From Cantharellus purpuraceus (lineage: Eukaryota; Basidiomycota; Agaricomycetes; Cantharellales; Hydnaceae): a DNA stretch of 64,000 bases. Below are positions 33,160-44,844 of the stretch, in pieces; the stretch's first letter is position 1; each line of letters begins with the position of its first letter. The stretch covers positions 558,001 through 622,000 of the forward strand of contig JALBUN010000005.1 of assembly GCA_025174535.1 (NCBI GenBank), written 5' to 3'. The notes under the pieces were generated by a model, which had not been told where the DNA came from, did not search any database, and was given only the letters and a program-made list of their open reading frames with translations. The position numbers were made by a program, and so were the translations under genes.

Positions 33160-35829
33160 GACATCATTCCAAACAAGCATCTATGATGAAAAATATGGTT
33201 TCATCAGCCTTTCCAGGTTTGAATCCCAATGACTTGAGTTTGGACTTGAGTGTTCGATGCCAGGCATGTCCTGATTGTTTGAGACCATAAACTCCTTTGT
33301 TGAGCTTGCAAATGAGGTCTTCATTTCCTTTTACAATAAAGCCTTCAGGCTGATGCATGTACATGGTCTCTTCCAGGATGCCATTAAGGTATGCCCCCTT
33401 AACATCGACCTGTCATATTTCAAGGTCATATTAAGCTGCAAGTGTGAGGATGAATTGTATGGAAGTGACTCTGATGGTGGGGGAGTATGTTTCAAGAAAA
33501 TTGATACCAGGGACCTGGGAGAAGCCTTGCTTTTCTTTTCAAGATTTGTCCCAAATTATCTCTTTTGACTCAAAAAACCCATCAGTTTCCAACTATATTT
33601 GTGTGAGTAGGCTTCTCAACTATGTCTAGGTGTTATAACTCATCAGATTCTCATATTCTGCTTGACATGCTGCATCCCATTTGATGGAATCAGATGACCT
33701 CATGTTGGTGTAGCTAGCTGGTTCATCCTCAGAAAGTGTGATGAAGGCCCATTTGGTCTGCTCTAGAGTGGCAATGCCATTGGATATGCTTGATATTTCA
33801 GCGTAGAGAGCCTTGATGCGTTTTCCTCATCCATGTGACATTTGTTGGATCAAGGCACCATGCTCAAAGTCCTTTGGTGCATATGTGTCCTCTTCTTCAT
33901 CCTCTTGTTCTTCACGGTTGATCCTCTCATTTCATCACCTCTCTCTGTCCCCTCCATCCTGGTGCCTCATTCAAAATCTCTATCTCCAGGTGCAAATGGT
34001 AGTTCATGGTCCTCCATCCACTGAATCGTAGGGGCAGGTGTGTCAATAGGAGTTATATGAGTTAGGGTGTCCTTGGCCCAAAGGTCAGGCATGTCATCAT
34101 CATCCATATATAGTGACTCATTCGATGTGGTTTGACTCATCAAATATAATGTCTTAGGCTTTCATGAACATGTGGGTGCATGGGATCCATATCTTGTAAG
34201 CCTTCAAGTTATTGAAATAACCAACAAATATGCCTTCAACACATCTGAAGTCACCTTTTCTTCTAATTGCTTTGGTATGAGGGCCCAACATTTGGTGCCA
34301 TAGATTCTAAGCCAATTGATCTTTGGTTTGTTTCCCCAAAATGCCTCATGTGGAGACATTGATCCAGGTGTGAAGGAGTCGGTTCTTCATGAATTCACTG
34401 TGTGTATTGCAGAAACCCAGAATCTATGTGATAAACCAGAATCATGTATCAGAGTGAGAGCCCCTTCTTGAAGGGTACGATTATATCTCAGTAATTCCGT
34501 TATGTTCTGGTGTATACAGTGAGGTGGTTTTGTGTGTGATGCCAAGCTCACCACATAAATACTGGAACTCATGTCCAGCATACTCTCTGCCATTACCTGT
34601 TCTAATCCTTTTGACATGTACATTCTTTTGCCTCAAGGTCCATGCAAGGTAACATTTGAATGAATTTGGTGACCATTTTGCATTCCTTATTCTTTAGGAA
34701 TTTGATGCTGATGTATCTTGTCTTGAGATCGATCCAAGTCATGAAGTATCTATATCCCCCAATGGATAGTTCAAAGGAGCCACAAAGATCTGAAGTGACT
34801 ACATCACCAATGTTCTTAGGAATGTGTTCCATATGATTGAAAGGTGCATGGATTTGCTTTCCATATGGACAGTTTGTGCATTGAGTGGCTGTATTGAGCT
34901 TTGACATCTTGTCAATGGTGGAATAGCTCATATGTGCAAGTCGATGATGCCAGATAGTTGCATCAGATGATTGGATGGAGGAGTAGACATATGCATGGTT
35001 TTGTGCAGGTTCATCTACTGTAGCTCAAAATGCAAATAGATTATTGATTTTTGAACCCTGGGTGATAATGAGGTTATTGATGGATAAGAAGGAGAGATGG
35101 GTTGTTGATTGGAAGAAAATGTGGGATTGATGTGACCTTGAGGTGAGAGTTTGGCTGAAAATGCAGTGGATGTTTGATTGGAGAAATCCCTAGTGCTTAT
35201 ATTCATTTCACATGCCTTCAGTTTCTGCTCAATTTCATTGAGATCCATGTGCATAAGTTGGATTGTTAGGGCTATTGATTTCCATGACTCTGGTACATGA
35301 TGCAGTATAGTGGCAGCGTGAGTTGAGTCCAGAATAGCTTCTCCCATTTGATAAAGCTGATTTCTATATTCCCTCATCGCCATCAGATAAGAGTTGATGG
35401 ACTGACCTTCAAGCATGTGGTAATGTTTGTATCTCATCTGAACAATGCTAATCTTGCTTGGATCCCCAGACTCGAATGCATTCCTGAGGATCACCCATGC
35501 TGTTGCTGCCAAATCTGTTGTGTCAATAGCAGTTTGGTACTCAGATGAGATCATTAGGAGGATCAGGTCTATGATGAGTTATTTTGGTCATGCCATTCCT
35601 TGATCACTTGAGAGAGAGGTATTCCTTGAACAAGTTGTGCGCCATCATCTGTAGTAGTGGTAATGTTCTGAGCAGTAGGGAGTACATCCATGCCCAAAAT
35701 GGTAGCATACAGTCCTCTGTCATATGTGGTTGCAAGTAATTCTTGTTTCCAAGATACCCAATTGTCTTGACTCAAATTTGGTCTAATGTCTCAAAACTTG
35801 TGAATGTCATGCTTCTGTGGTTGAGCCAT
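33160..35829 (-). pseudogene. Ty1/copia element remnant (gag, integrase, part of RT)
   Basis: The gag start is at 35829 (MAQPQKHDIHKF, TGA, DIRPNLSQDNWVSWKQELL), followed by a UBN2-type Gag segment (ILRNAFESGDPSKISIVQMR and YHMLEGQSINSYLMAMREYR, about 35380-35480). Integrase follows: NTATQCTNCPYGKQIHAPF (zinc part, about 34870), SDLCGSFELSIGGYRYFMTW (catalytic Asp, about 34760), then MAESMLDMSSSIYV and HTKPPHCIHQNITELLRYNR (about 34500-34570). RT is represented by MYMHQPEGFIVKGNEDLICK and LNKGVYGLKQSGHAWHRTL (about 33240-33360). The rest of RT and RNase H are missing at 33160. Several stops and frameshifts; non-functional. The gag-integrase-RT order is diagnostic of copia. Confidence 0.85.
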
Positions 35830-35869
35830 CAGAGAGTGCTGAGACTTTTAATCTGTTGAGAATAGTACA

Positions 35870-36190
35870 AAATTGCCTTGCTGTGGGGGAGTGAAGAGTA
35901 GATGTCTAATAGTGACTGAGGGAGTGATGGGAACAGGATGTATGCATAGTCTAATGGAAGATATGCCTTGGGAGTATCTTCATACAAAGTTTGAAGTGAT
36001 TTGAGTCTTCATCTAGATATCAATGATTTGAGTGAGCAGCAGGAGCAGATGACTCGGATATGAGTAAATGCTCAATAGGAAAATAGCCATTATTCCAGAT
36101 ACAAATAGTTTAAACACACAGACAGAATGGGTGAGAGATAATTACTCTACTGTTTCAAGTGCATTATAGGTGTGATTTATACATGATACT
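35870..36190 (-). repeat. copia-associated LTR
   Basis: Lies just upstream of the copia gag start and matches 43745-44075 in the same orientation and 20140-20470 inverted; shared blocks are GGGAACAGGATGTATGCATAG, GAGTAAATGCTCAATAGGAAA and ATTCCAGATACAAATAG. Exact ends were not fixed. Confidence 0.55.
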
Positions 36191-36239
36191 GAGTCCTATG
36201 ATTGAGTGAAGTCACTCATGAATGTTCTGAGTCAATGAT

Positions 36240-36900
36240 GGAATGAGTGATGAAGTGGGGGTAGTCCATGATGAGGAGATGATGAAAATAAAAAATAATG
36301 GAATGTCCGGAATGGTCTGGAACTCACAGGGGCTTCCCCTGTTCCCTATAACATCCCTTCAACCATTCCCTTTCACCCCCTTCACCCCTCCAAACCTCCT
36401 GAGCCTCCTATATGCTCCTGTCCCCCTGTCCCCTCTAGTCCCCCTCTCCTCTTTTCTCCCCCAAAGTCTGGCACATCTGAATAACACACTAGTGCCTGCA
36501 CTTGCACCTGCCACCCTTGCCCCTACCTCTGTATTTAGTAAAAAGTTCTTTAATTCTTCTTTTTTTATTTCTTTACTTTTTTTTTAGCAAAGAGTTATTT
36601 AGAAATTCATGACATAAGAGGGATTTAAACCTGCAATCAAACAGAAAGGACACATGCAGTTGAGGTGCTATTAGCTTTGGATCCTGACAGGTGACTGCCT
36701 GAACCCTGCTGATATATGTAGTGCCTGCCTGATTCAGGTGGATGTGGTGACTGCCTGAACTCATCCAAATTGACATGTACACATCCATGATGTGATGACT
36801 TCTTGAGCCCACCAGACACAATGACCACTCAAACCCACCAGGTGCAATGACCACTTGAACCCACCAGATAACCACCTCATCCAAGGTTATGTGGTGTCCA
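36240..36900. repeat. low-complexity and degenerate tandem sequence
   Basis: 36330-36540 is C/T-rich. 36690-36880 holds imperfect repeats around TGACCACTCAAACCCACCAG and TGACTGCCTGAACCC. No credible gene. Confidence 0.5.
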
Positions 36901-37653
36901 CCTACCTGAGTCCTTCTGAAGGAAGGAGTATTCTGCTAGTCTGAGGGGCAAATGTTCTTCCTCTCTCCCAATGCACATCAGGAGGGAAAGGATGACTACA
37001 TTCTAAAACATAAAATTATTCTCAAAAATGGCAACCACTTCCCAAGGAATGTGTGTCGCCCAGGTTTACTTTGCTCTCCAAGTTCAATGGTTTCCAACAC
37101 ACCATCGAGCCTGTACCGCCGCATCCCGGTCATAGGTGGAGATTGCCCCTCGTCGGTCGGCCCTTATGGAAGCTGTTTTGGGCCTCATACGAGAGTTCGA
37201 CGCTAAGCGATTGCCGGGGAGTCGGGCTAGCGGGGGACGATGGGTGCGCCATCACTCCTACTGGTACAACGCATTACATCACCTCAGCGTTAAGAGGGAA
37301 TAGGATTGCAGTAAACCTTTGTCACCTATTATATTGTACCGTCTGTACGCATACAATGTGAAGCGGATGCATTTAATTTGAGACTAATGAATTAGATTGG
37401 TTAGGAATGTACTCGGATTGGAGTTGAGGCCTGAGGATGGTATATATCGTAGAATCTGCACTAATTCAGCTCAGACGTTCAGTGGAGAGTGAACGGCTGG
37501 GGAAAGAAAAGTATATGCAGAGCGTGAATAGCTAGCTATAGTAGGGAGCAGTTGTGAGTGTTCGTAGACCAGAAGAGCTTCGCATCGATGTCGTTGTATT
37601 CTAACAATGTAATTTCTTTCATACGCCAAGGGGTGCGATCTCTTGGCTAGCTT
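36901..37653. other. unassigned; transition from repeats to gene island
   Basis: CpG becomes common from about 37050 onward, marking the island boundary. No recognised gene; short overlapping ORFs only. Confidence 0.4.
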
Positions 37654-38078
37654 ATGCAGAGTATTCAGCAGTCGGTGTGGAGCGTGAAAATCGATCTTCT
37701 GACACTAGGGCGTATGCGGAACCAGCTTAAGCTGAGTTTCGCTATGATCACCGTAGGAAAAGCTACAGTTGAGCATTTGCAAGGCTCCGGTGAAGCTCCG
37801 CAGTTGCTCCACACATGCCGCTTTGAATTTCCATTCAAAAAGAGTGTCAAACCTCACTACCATGCCGATGTGAACTGCCGTGGACGATAATGGTGCTCGG
37901 GAACAGAGCAGAAGATTCTCAAGGAAGGCTTTATGAACACTGACTGGCCAGGGTTGTCCATCACAAGTCGCACTTACAAAGGGATGTCATGCCGCTCGGC
38001 TTGCATTCGGCGGTCTGACAAGCTGCCAGTTCACGCCTGGACCATTGTCCCACTTTGGACTAACGTTAGGTTAAGTTG
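37654..38078 (+). pseudogene. hypothetical protein, interrupted
   Basis: The plus-strand frame from ATG 37654 (MQSIQQSVWSVKIDLLTLGR) reads through one TAA at 37888-37890 into WCSGTEQKILKEGFMNTDWP and stops near 38078. Composition is protein-like on both sides of the stop. Either a point-mutated gene (CAA to TAA would explain it) or a shorter 78-residue protein. Family not recognised. Confidence 0.3.
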
Positions 38079-38240
38079 AAACTAGGGTGGAGCATCAAAA
38101 AGCTGGGTTTTCAGCTTAAGCTGGTCCTATATACACCCTATTCGCGTGAACTCCGCTTGAGAAACTAGCCGCTCGCAAACAGTATTGATTTCCAGGTTGT
38201 CTTTTACCGTGTTCGTCAGCGACTACTAAGCCTAAAAGGC

Positions 38241-38471
38241 ATGGCCAAGGTCCAAGTCAGTACTCAATGCCTCGGTACTTCCAATGATGGCTATGTAACC
38301 GATACCCATACCTCCCCTTCATGTAACTCCGATTACAGCAATTATGATTTGGGAGATGGGAGCGGAAGGACGAGTATACTTTGGAGGATCCAACATGGGA
38401 TACATGCCGCTATAAGTGGGACAACGAACTGCTCAGACAGGTCTATCAGCGTTATAGGGACTCACAGTTAG
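38241..38471 (+). other. small ORF, unknown
   Basis: 76 codons with Ser/Thr/Asp-rich content (MAKVQVSTQCLGTSNDGYVT). No family and no clear introns; possibly an exon of a gene not otherwise visible. Confidence 0.2.
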
Positions 38472-38681
38472 TAAAGTTTCACTGAGTATCACGCGAATCG
38501 TCATCCGTTAGAAATGAAAGCTTTGAGTTCATATATGTTGGTTCGGAGTGAATATTCAGTTTTATGACTGAGAAGTACGCCCAAGTCGGCATTGAATACA
38601 AAACTAGATGAGAGAACTGACAACCTGATTATTGTCAGTTCGGTGACAAGAACAAATGGTAAATAGAGCCCCTCGAATCCG

Positions 38682-39184
38682 TCATTCTCTCGGAATTGGA
38701 AGTGTAGGTTTGTAGCACATAGCACTTTCCCCCACGAGCTGTGCAAAGTCCGCAGCGTTGATCAAAATCGTGCCCTTGGGAAGGGTCACTGGGATAGGGA
38801 GTATATCCGGCCCAGTACAGTCAGTTTTGCTGACAAATCCGCAGTATTAACTATGGGCAAGAAGCGGCAGGAAGGACGCGATATTGCAGTTGAACGTACT
38901 TGTGAGCCTGACACGTTGATGCCTGAAGCCAATGGGCCTCTTCCGCAATGGATCCATTGATTTCGAAGGGGTAGCACTCGCCGAAGTCGAAAAACCTCTG
39001 GGTGCCGTCTTTGTAAATGACCCTCACGTACTACAACACAAAGGAGGGACAAGTGTAATTAGTTTTTTGAGTGTGCCCTTCTCAATAGATACTTTACGGT
39101 GTTGTCAGTCATCACGGTTCCAGCTGTGACGACGCGAAGGACGATAGCAGCCAGAGCAGGAAGAACGAACGTCAGAAGTTTCAT
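38682..39184 (-). CDS. small secreted protein
   Basis: Three-exon model. ATG at 39184 gives MKLLTFVLPALAAIVLRVVT, a typical signal peptide with a likely cleavage after about residue 21. Splicing with GTAAAG..TAG joins TDNT to YVRVIYKDGTQRFFDFGECY. A second intron (GTACGT..CAG) joins TCQAH to KTDCTGPDILPIPV. The protein continues LPKGTILINAADFAQLVGES and ends PTLPIPRE with TGA at 38682. The mature protein is about 110 residues with four cysteines. It resembles no family that I can name; the size and signal peptide fit the small-secreted-protein class of mushroom-forming fungi. The plus-strand ORF on top of it is a shadow. Confidence 0.6.
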
Positions 39185-39824
39185 TGTAGTGTAGAGAGCA
39201 GTTGAACTGTGTCTTGAGAAAACTGTGCAGCATGCTAGTCTGTGTTTTATATTCTCTAATGAGGCTCGTGCACCGCATAGAGTAGTTACCGGTCCTTAGG
39301 GAAGACAGGTATGCACGTGTAGAATATTCTATTGTGACTAGGATGGCAATATCAAGGGTGAATTGAATACATTTGACACCGGTACATACCCAACCACATA
39401 TGGCTTGACATCAGTCACCGGATAAGGCGGAAAAAAAATTGAATGATTTTGGCGGTGCACGTGCGACTTGATTCTCGCGGGCCGATCACGAATGTCGTTT
39501 CCAGACGCACTGTGGGAAATGGCCCCACTAAAAACCCGTAGTATGACCCACTAAAATTTCAATGGGTGAATCAGCATCCAGTGGGAAAAACAAATTTAGT
39601 GGTAAAGTTCACCAAGGCTGTTTCAGTAGGAAAGTGTTCATACCTGCAAGTGTGTTTCAGGGGTGTGACCATGAGGATTCAGCAGGCAGGGATAGAATTT
39701 CAATGCTCACACTGTGATCTCCAGGAGTTGAGTGATCAAGGGGATGTCAAGATGAAATTCATATTTCACTCAGGTTTTTTTTAAGCAGCTTTTTGTTGGA
39801 ATATGGAATGTCCACTCATCCACT
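39185..39824. other. upstream region and unassigned sequence
   Basis: Contains the likely promoter of the secreted protein (39185-39300). From about 39530 the sequence becomes repeat-like. The ORF at 39566-39784 matches nothing known. Confidence 0.35.
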
Positions 39825-40232
39825 TCTGTACATCAGAATTTCAATGATATATAAAGCCAGGGAGTTACAATTTGGATATCTTAAAAGATAAGATATTTGG
39901 TTGAGATGAACATAATTATTTACATGGATATAATAGGAATGTATGTATTAATATAATTGGTATTATATGGAATATTTAGATATATAAATATCAGGTGGGG
40001 ATTAAAGATAGTTCAAATTATGTTACAAGTATTGTATAAGAAAGAATCAATGATATTTGAATGTTCCCTCAACAGAGTTGCCACCACTAAATGGGGAAAA
40101 CAAAAGAATTATTTTTGAGAATTATGCCAAAATATCAAAATATGTTTTAAACTAGTATATTGTGTAAAATTTGAGGAAAATAGATTGTATATACATATTT
40201 GATGTATTTCTGAACAAGCATCTAAGTAGGTA
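39825..40232 (-). repeat. AT-rich repeat E, copy 2 (inverted)
   Basis: Reverse complement of 32621-33150: begins TGTACATCAGAATTTCAATGA and ends TTCTGAACAAGCATCTAAG. About 120 bp shorter than copy 1. Confidence 0.65.
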
Positions 40233-40239
40233 GGATCAG

Positions 40240-40445
40240 ACTTAAGACCAAGACATGATTCAATATTCAAACTGAGGAATGAAGTCCCCAGCAGTACAAC
40301 TTAAATACATTTGTGAAATCTAATAATAATTACTCCAGTGATGGATCTCTGAGGCTGATGGCCTTACATGAGTGTATGTGAGCCTGGTGGGGATGGATGT
40401 CTGAGTCCCTATGGTGATACCCATACATCAGTGGAACCAGAGACA
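40240..40445 (-). repeat. chromovirus LTR fragment
   Basis: Matches the inner part of the LTR (AATGAAGTCCCCAG, TTAAATACAT, ACTCCAGTGATGGATCTC) but is strongly CpG-decayed: CA or TG replaces CG at nearly every site conserved in the LTR at 40467. No ends preserved. Confidence 0.6.
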
Positions 40446-40466
40446 GATGAGCAGAAACAACAATGG

Positions 40467-40981
40467 TGTTATGCACTAGGTCCGATTGGGGTCGGAGTTT
40501 GGGTCGGAGGTTGGGTCGGAGTCAGAGCACATTGTGGGGGTCGGAACAGACTTGGCTTCAGCTTATGTGCTGCGCCCTCACTAATACCGGTGTCCGAGAT
40601 TTTGGAGACGGAGTACAACTTACAGAGTTAGGATTGGACTTAGGAGCTAGGCATGATTCGATATTCGAACTGGGGAATGGAGTCCCCAGTCAGGCAACTT
40701 AAATACATATTTGAAAGCTAATAATAATTACTCCGGTGATGGGTCTCCGAGGCTGACAGCCTTACATGAGTATGTCTGAGTCCGATGGGGACGGATGTCC
40801 GGGTTCCTATGGTGATGCTGATGCATCAATCGGAACCGGAGACAGATGGGCGGAATCGGCGGTGACAATCAGACAGGAAAATGGAGACGTAGCGGTTTCC
40901 AAATGGAGTATAGAGTTCATATGCGTGGGGATCTGAGGGGATCAGACAGGGATCTGGGTGTTAATGAATATAGTCATAACA
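40467..40981 (-). repeat. solo LTR of the chromovirus family, with target duplication
   Basis: TGTTATGCACTAGGTCC to GTCATAACA, 515 bp, same orientation as the LTRs of the 8-kb element. Flanked by AATGG on both sides (40462-40466 and 40982-40986). The intact target duplication shows that a full element inserted here and was then reduced by LTR-LTR recombination. Confidence 0.9.
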
Positions 40982-40999
40982 AATGGTGATCAGATGGAC

Positions 41000-41082
41000 T
41001 AATGGAGATGTGATGGTTTCCATAAGGAGTATAGATTTCAAGTGTACAGGGATCTGGGTGTTAATGAATATGGTCATAACAG
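41000..41082 (-). repeat. chromovirus LTR end fragment
   Basis: Repeats the last 80 bp of the LTR (GTGATGGTTTCCATAAGGAG .. TTAATGAATATGGTCATAACA). Confidence 0.6.
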
Positions 41083-41139
41083 CTTCACATGATGACACAC
41101 CAAAAGGAGTCATTAACCACATGCCCTATTCATTCTCTT

Positions 41140-41375
41140 TGTGTCACTAATAGGCACATCTGTTCCATTACTAATGTCCTGCAGATGAGACCATATATAA
41201 GATGGTTTCAGCTACATTTCTCCCTCAGTTGTGTTACACTGAGGTGAGAAGCTTTAGATTGTTTAGCTTTCTTTATGTACTTATATTTCACTCTAGTCTA
41301 ACCTGTACAGGTATTCAATAAACTAGTTGTATTTGGTACACACACTGAGTCTAACCTGTAAACTTCAACAGGTTA
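41140..41375 (+). repeat. probable copia solo LTR
   Basis: AT-rich, with ATATATAAGATGG (promoter-like, about 41192) and GTATTCAATAAACTAG, and it ends AACTTCAACA followed by GGTTATGGGCCC, the copia-type primer-binding junction. The reverse complement of that junction occurs at 16394-16413. Confidence 0.5.
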
Positions 41376-41429
41376 TGGGCCCTGAGTTCACATTTTAAGA
41401 CATTATTCAAAACACATGATATGACTGAC

Positions 41430-41701
41430 TGTTACATCTTATAACACCAAGTCTGATCTCTGGACTCCATCTCCACCTCCTCCTACTCCATCTCTGACAA
41501 CTCCATCTCTGACAACCCCAAACTCCTAGTTATGGGTTACAATGACCTTTATTTTCACTTTGAGTAGTTTTAGTTCAGACTTGAGACCAAACTCTGAACT
41601 CCTTTCTGTATTGTATCTCATCTCCACCTTATTGTCCTCCCATTTCAGTTTTCTCATTCAATTCTTGTATACTTATACAGGCTATTTTTCTGTATGTTAC
41701 A
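41430..41701 (+). repeat. LTR-like repeat A
   Basis: TGTTACATCTTATAACACC start and ATGTTACA end; same family as 14516-14817 but with internal deletions. Confidence 0.6.
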
Positions 41702-41721
41702 ACAGTTCATATATTGACTAA

Positions 41722-41925
41722 GTGTTATGCACTAGGTCTGATGGGAGGTTGGAAACTTGGATTAGAGTTGGAGTTGGTGTCAGGGTGCATCATGGGAGTT
41801 GGAACAGACTTGGCTTCAGCTTATGTGCTGCACCCTCACTAATATCTGTGTCTGAGATTTCAGAGATGAAGTAAGACTTAGATAGTTCAGATCAGACTTA
41901 GGAGCTAGACATAATTCAATATAGT
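41722..41925 (-). repeat. chromovirus LTR fragment
   Basis: Begins TGTTATGCACTAGGTCTGATG and follows the LTR to GACATAATTCAATAT, where it is cut by the start of the 41926-42600 repeat. Strongly CpG-decayed. Confidence 0.65.
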
Positions 41926-42600
41926 CTAGCAACTGCTTCACACAAGTTCAAGCTTCTAATGCTCTGCAAAGGCAGTACACACTAGTAACTTAAACAAGAG
42001 CACTAATGGCAGGACTATTGACAGAAAATCTCACCCTGTAGATTCATAGTCACATGAGACAGATACTACACTCACACCCAAAGCAGGAATATCACTACTT
42101 TGAGTGCAATCAAGTACAGTTACACAACTGTAAAAGATCCTTGAACTGGTAATCAACAGTTAATGAGATAGAGGATGATACTGTATGTCACTCTAGTCAC
42201 ACTGGTGTGCAGAAGATGGGTAGAATAGGTTGAATATATTACTATTTCAGAGGCAGAATGACCTTCTTATATATTGTATTTACAGGGGCTGAATAATGCT
42301 TCTGGAATATTCTACCTATTAATAGATGGAAACTACTGGAAGGTTGTGGAAGGTGGAAGAAAGTGGTAGAATATTCCAAGCCAATCACAGGTTCTGATCA
42401 CTGCATTAACACTGATCAGGAGCTGAATAATGGTTCTGGAAAGTTCTATCTAATAATAGAAGGAAACAGCTAGAATGTTATGGAAAGGGGTAGAATATTC
42501 CAAGGCAATCATCTGATCTGATCCCTGAACTAGACACTGATCAGGCAAAAAGAAGGGTGTCCACCCTGTTTTCTGCACTGGTTTGCACAGCCATGGATAG
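41926..42600 (+). repeat. third copy of the palindrome arm
   Basis: Matches 18275-18820 in the same orientation and also carries the roughly 150-bp segment (about 42310-42480) present only in the right arm of the palindrome. It lacks the outer TGTTAGGG end. Confidence 0.8.
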
Positions 42601-43275
42601 CCACATCTCATGTGATGATCTGCACAGAAAATAGTGCCCTGAGAGGCTGTGGTTGTCAAGTTAGAGAATATTTATTGATCAGAGACATCTGAGCTTGAAT
42701 TCAGGCTGAATGCCTGGTCCAAAGGGGGAGAGCCGGCTGTGCAAAGGTTTGTGGGTGCCTATGGGTCCACAACTGTAGCACAGCAGAAATAAATGATTCT
42801 GAGCCGAGTTCTGCATGGAGTGTTCCTGAAAAAATATGGAAAAATAGAGAATATTTGAATAAGTCCATTCCAGGTACAAGCATCAAATATATGCTGATAT
42901 TTAGGAATGGAAAAGCAAAGTATAGAACATTGGTGCTGCATAAATAGGATTTGATAGGGAAAAGGTGGTTCCCATACAGTAGTTCATATATCAACTAATA
43001 TTTGCCCCATCAACTTCTTGGTTGCTAGCTTCTTGACAAGTACTTTCTTGACAAGTCAAACTCCAGATCCTTGATCCAACTCCATACTCTGAACTCTGAA
43101 ATAGATCTGAGGGGGCACAACACACAAGTTGAAGCCAAGTCCACTCAATCCAACTCAATAGTTATTGTTTCATTCTGTCTCCAGTTGAACTGGAACAGTA
43201 AAGTCCCTTCCTCTTCTTCACTAGCAGCCAAACTCCAGTTATCTCCTTTGAACTCTGAGTTTTCCAGCCCTTAAC
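42601..43275. repeat. decayed repeats, ending in flank B
   Basis: 42860-42977 is similar to 4261-4350; 42978-43275 is flank B of the A/B family, with AAGCCAAGTCCACTCAATCC and CAGTTGAACTGGAACAGT. This leads into a gag start at 43306. 42601-42860 is not recognised. Confidence 0.5.
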
Positions 43276-43305
43276 AGTATATATGAACTACTACCCTCGA
43301 TCGTC

Positions 43306-43740
43306 ATGCCCCCCCAAAGCACACAAACCTCCATCCAAGTGGGAGTACCATCCACCACCATTGAGGAAGTCTCTGAAGAAGCCCCAGTATCTGATCAGGA
43401 GCTCAAGGCTGAACTCCAGGAAGGCACTCCTCCAGCCAATCCCTCATCCGTCCCAGTCCCTAACCTTGCAGAAGCCCTCAGTATGTTGGCTAACTCCATA
43501 TCATCCCCAAAGAGGCCCTCTGCTCAGACCAAGGTCCAAGAACCAGATACCTTCAATGGATCCAATTCCCACAAACTCCAGCCCTTCCTTACGCAATGCA
43601 CCCTCAATTTCCATGACCATCCTGATGCATTCTCCAATGGTAGTGCTAAAGTTACTTATGCTCTATCTTTTTAAAGGGAACTGCACTCAATTGGTTTGAA
43701 CCCACCCTGACCTTTGTTATGAATGATGTGATTAATCACC
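43306..43740 (+). pseudogene. gypsy gag N-terminal fragment
   Basis: ATG 43306 (MPPQSTQTSIQVGVPSTTIE) continues to VQEPDTFNGSNSHKLQPFLT and CTLNFHDHPDAFSNGSAKVT, with a frame change at about 43672 into KGTALNWFEPTL. The EPD.F.GSN..KLQPFL segment equals the conserved Gag part at 30720-30780, so this is a related chromovirus-type gag. It is truncated at about 43740. Confidence 0.8.
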
Positions 43741-43744
43741 TTGC

Positions 43745-44075
43745 TGGGGTGTAGTGATGAGCAGAAGTCAAATAGAAAATGGAGCAGTGATGGGAACACA
43801 ATTTATGCACAGTCTTGTGAGAGACAAGCTTGAATAGTATCTTTGTGTGAAGTTTGGAGTGATTTGGATAAGTCCTTGTCTGGATACAAGCTATTTCAGC
43901 AGGTACCAGGAGTAGATGGTTCGAATATGAGTAAATGCTCAATAGGAAAATAGCCAGTGATTGTATGGCTTCGTAATTCGAGATTCAAGTGGGATATGCA
44001 AAAGCTAATAGAAATACATGTTCATTCTGGAGTTATTCCAGATACGAATAGATTCAGACACACAGACAGCTTAAG
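43745..44075 (-). repeat. copia-associated LTR, solo
   Basis: Same orientation and blocks as 35870-36190 (GAGTAAATGCTCAATAGGAAA; ATTCCAGATACGAATAGATTC). It marks the end of the repeat block; CpG-rich gene island follows. Confidence 0.55.
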
Positions 44076-44844
44076 CCGGTTCCATATACACCCGATTATA
44101 CGGATGAAATACTATTAGTAGGTAGTGGGATGGACAAATATTAATGGTCATCCATCCATGCAGTGTCAAACATAGTATGTTCAACTCAATGGTCTGCCAC
44201 GTGCACTCTACAGGTCGAGTGGTATCACATTTGGGACCAGCGATATCGTAGCAATGTATCGCAGCTGGAATTCTTTTAGTATGTCGTCGACAGTAGTCTG
44301 GTCTCCACCTCAACTCAGTCTGGAAGCGGAATCGAAGTACTTGTCAAGTCTCCACACCTGCCGACTGCCAGATCCGGCGCCCTCCGAGTGCTTCCAACTT
44401 TACGAAATATACACAGGGTCGATCCACGTTGCGACCAACTTTCACCTGACCACGAAGCTTCCTACATCCCCTGACTATCCTTTAATTCTGTGTTCTCGAT
44501 CAATGAATGATATTAGCTAGCACAGCATCAGCTACAATACCTATGTGACCCGGAAACCCAAGATTTCATGGAGGTTATATTACCAATTGCGTTGACCTGC
44601 GCTGTATTATATATACGGTATCGATCGTCCCGCACCTGGTTTGTTCCACTTGACAGTGAACGATGAAGCTAAATTTTCAAGCTCTTATACTACTTAAGCA
44701 TGAATTCTCCGGACTCTCACGAGCAAGGACTCTCAAACCCCATCCCTAAAATTGTTACAGTGTACTCTCAAGTCTTGCCATAGGAAATTCCACTTTCTAA
44801 GTTCCCCTCCCATGGGGGCCATTGCCATCAGGTGACTATATCCA
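44076..44844. other. unassigned
   Basis: An ORF at 44254-44520 (MYRSWNSFSMSSTVVWSPPQ) has no recognisable family. The rest may be upstream sequence of the hydrolase pseudogene. Confidence 0.3.
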
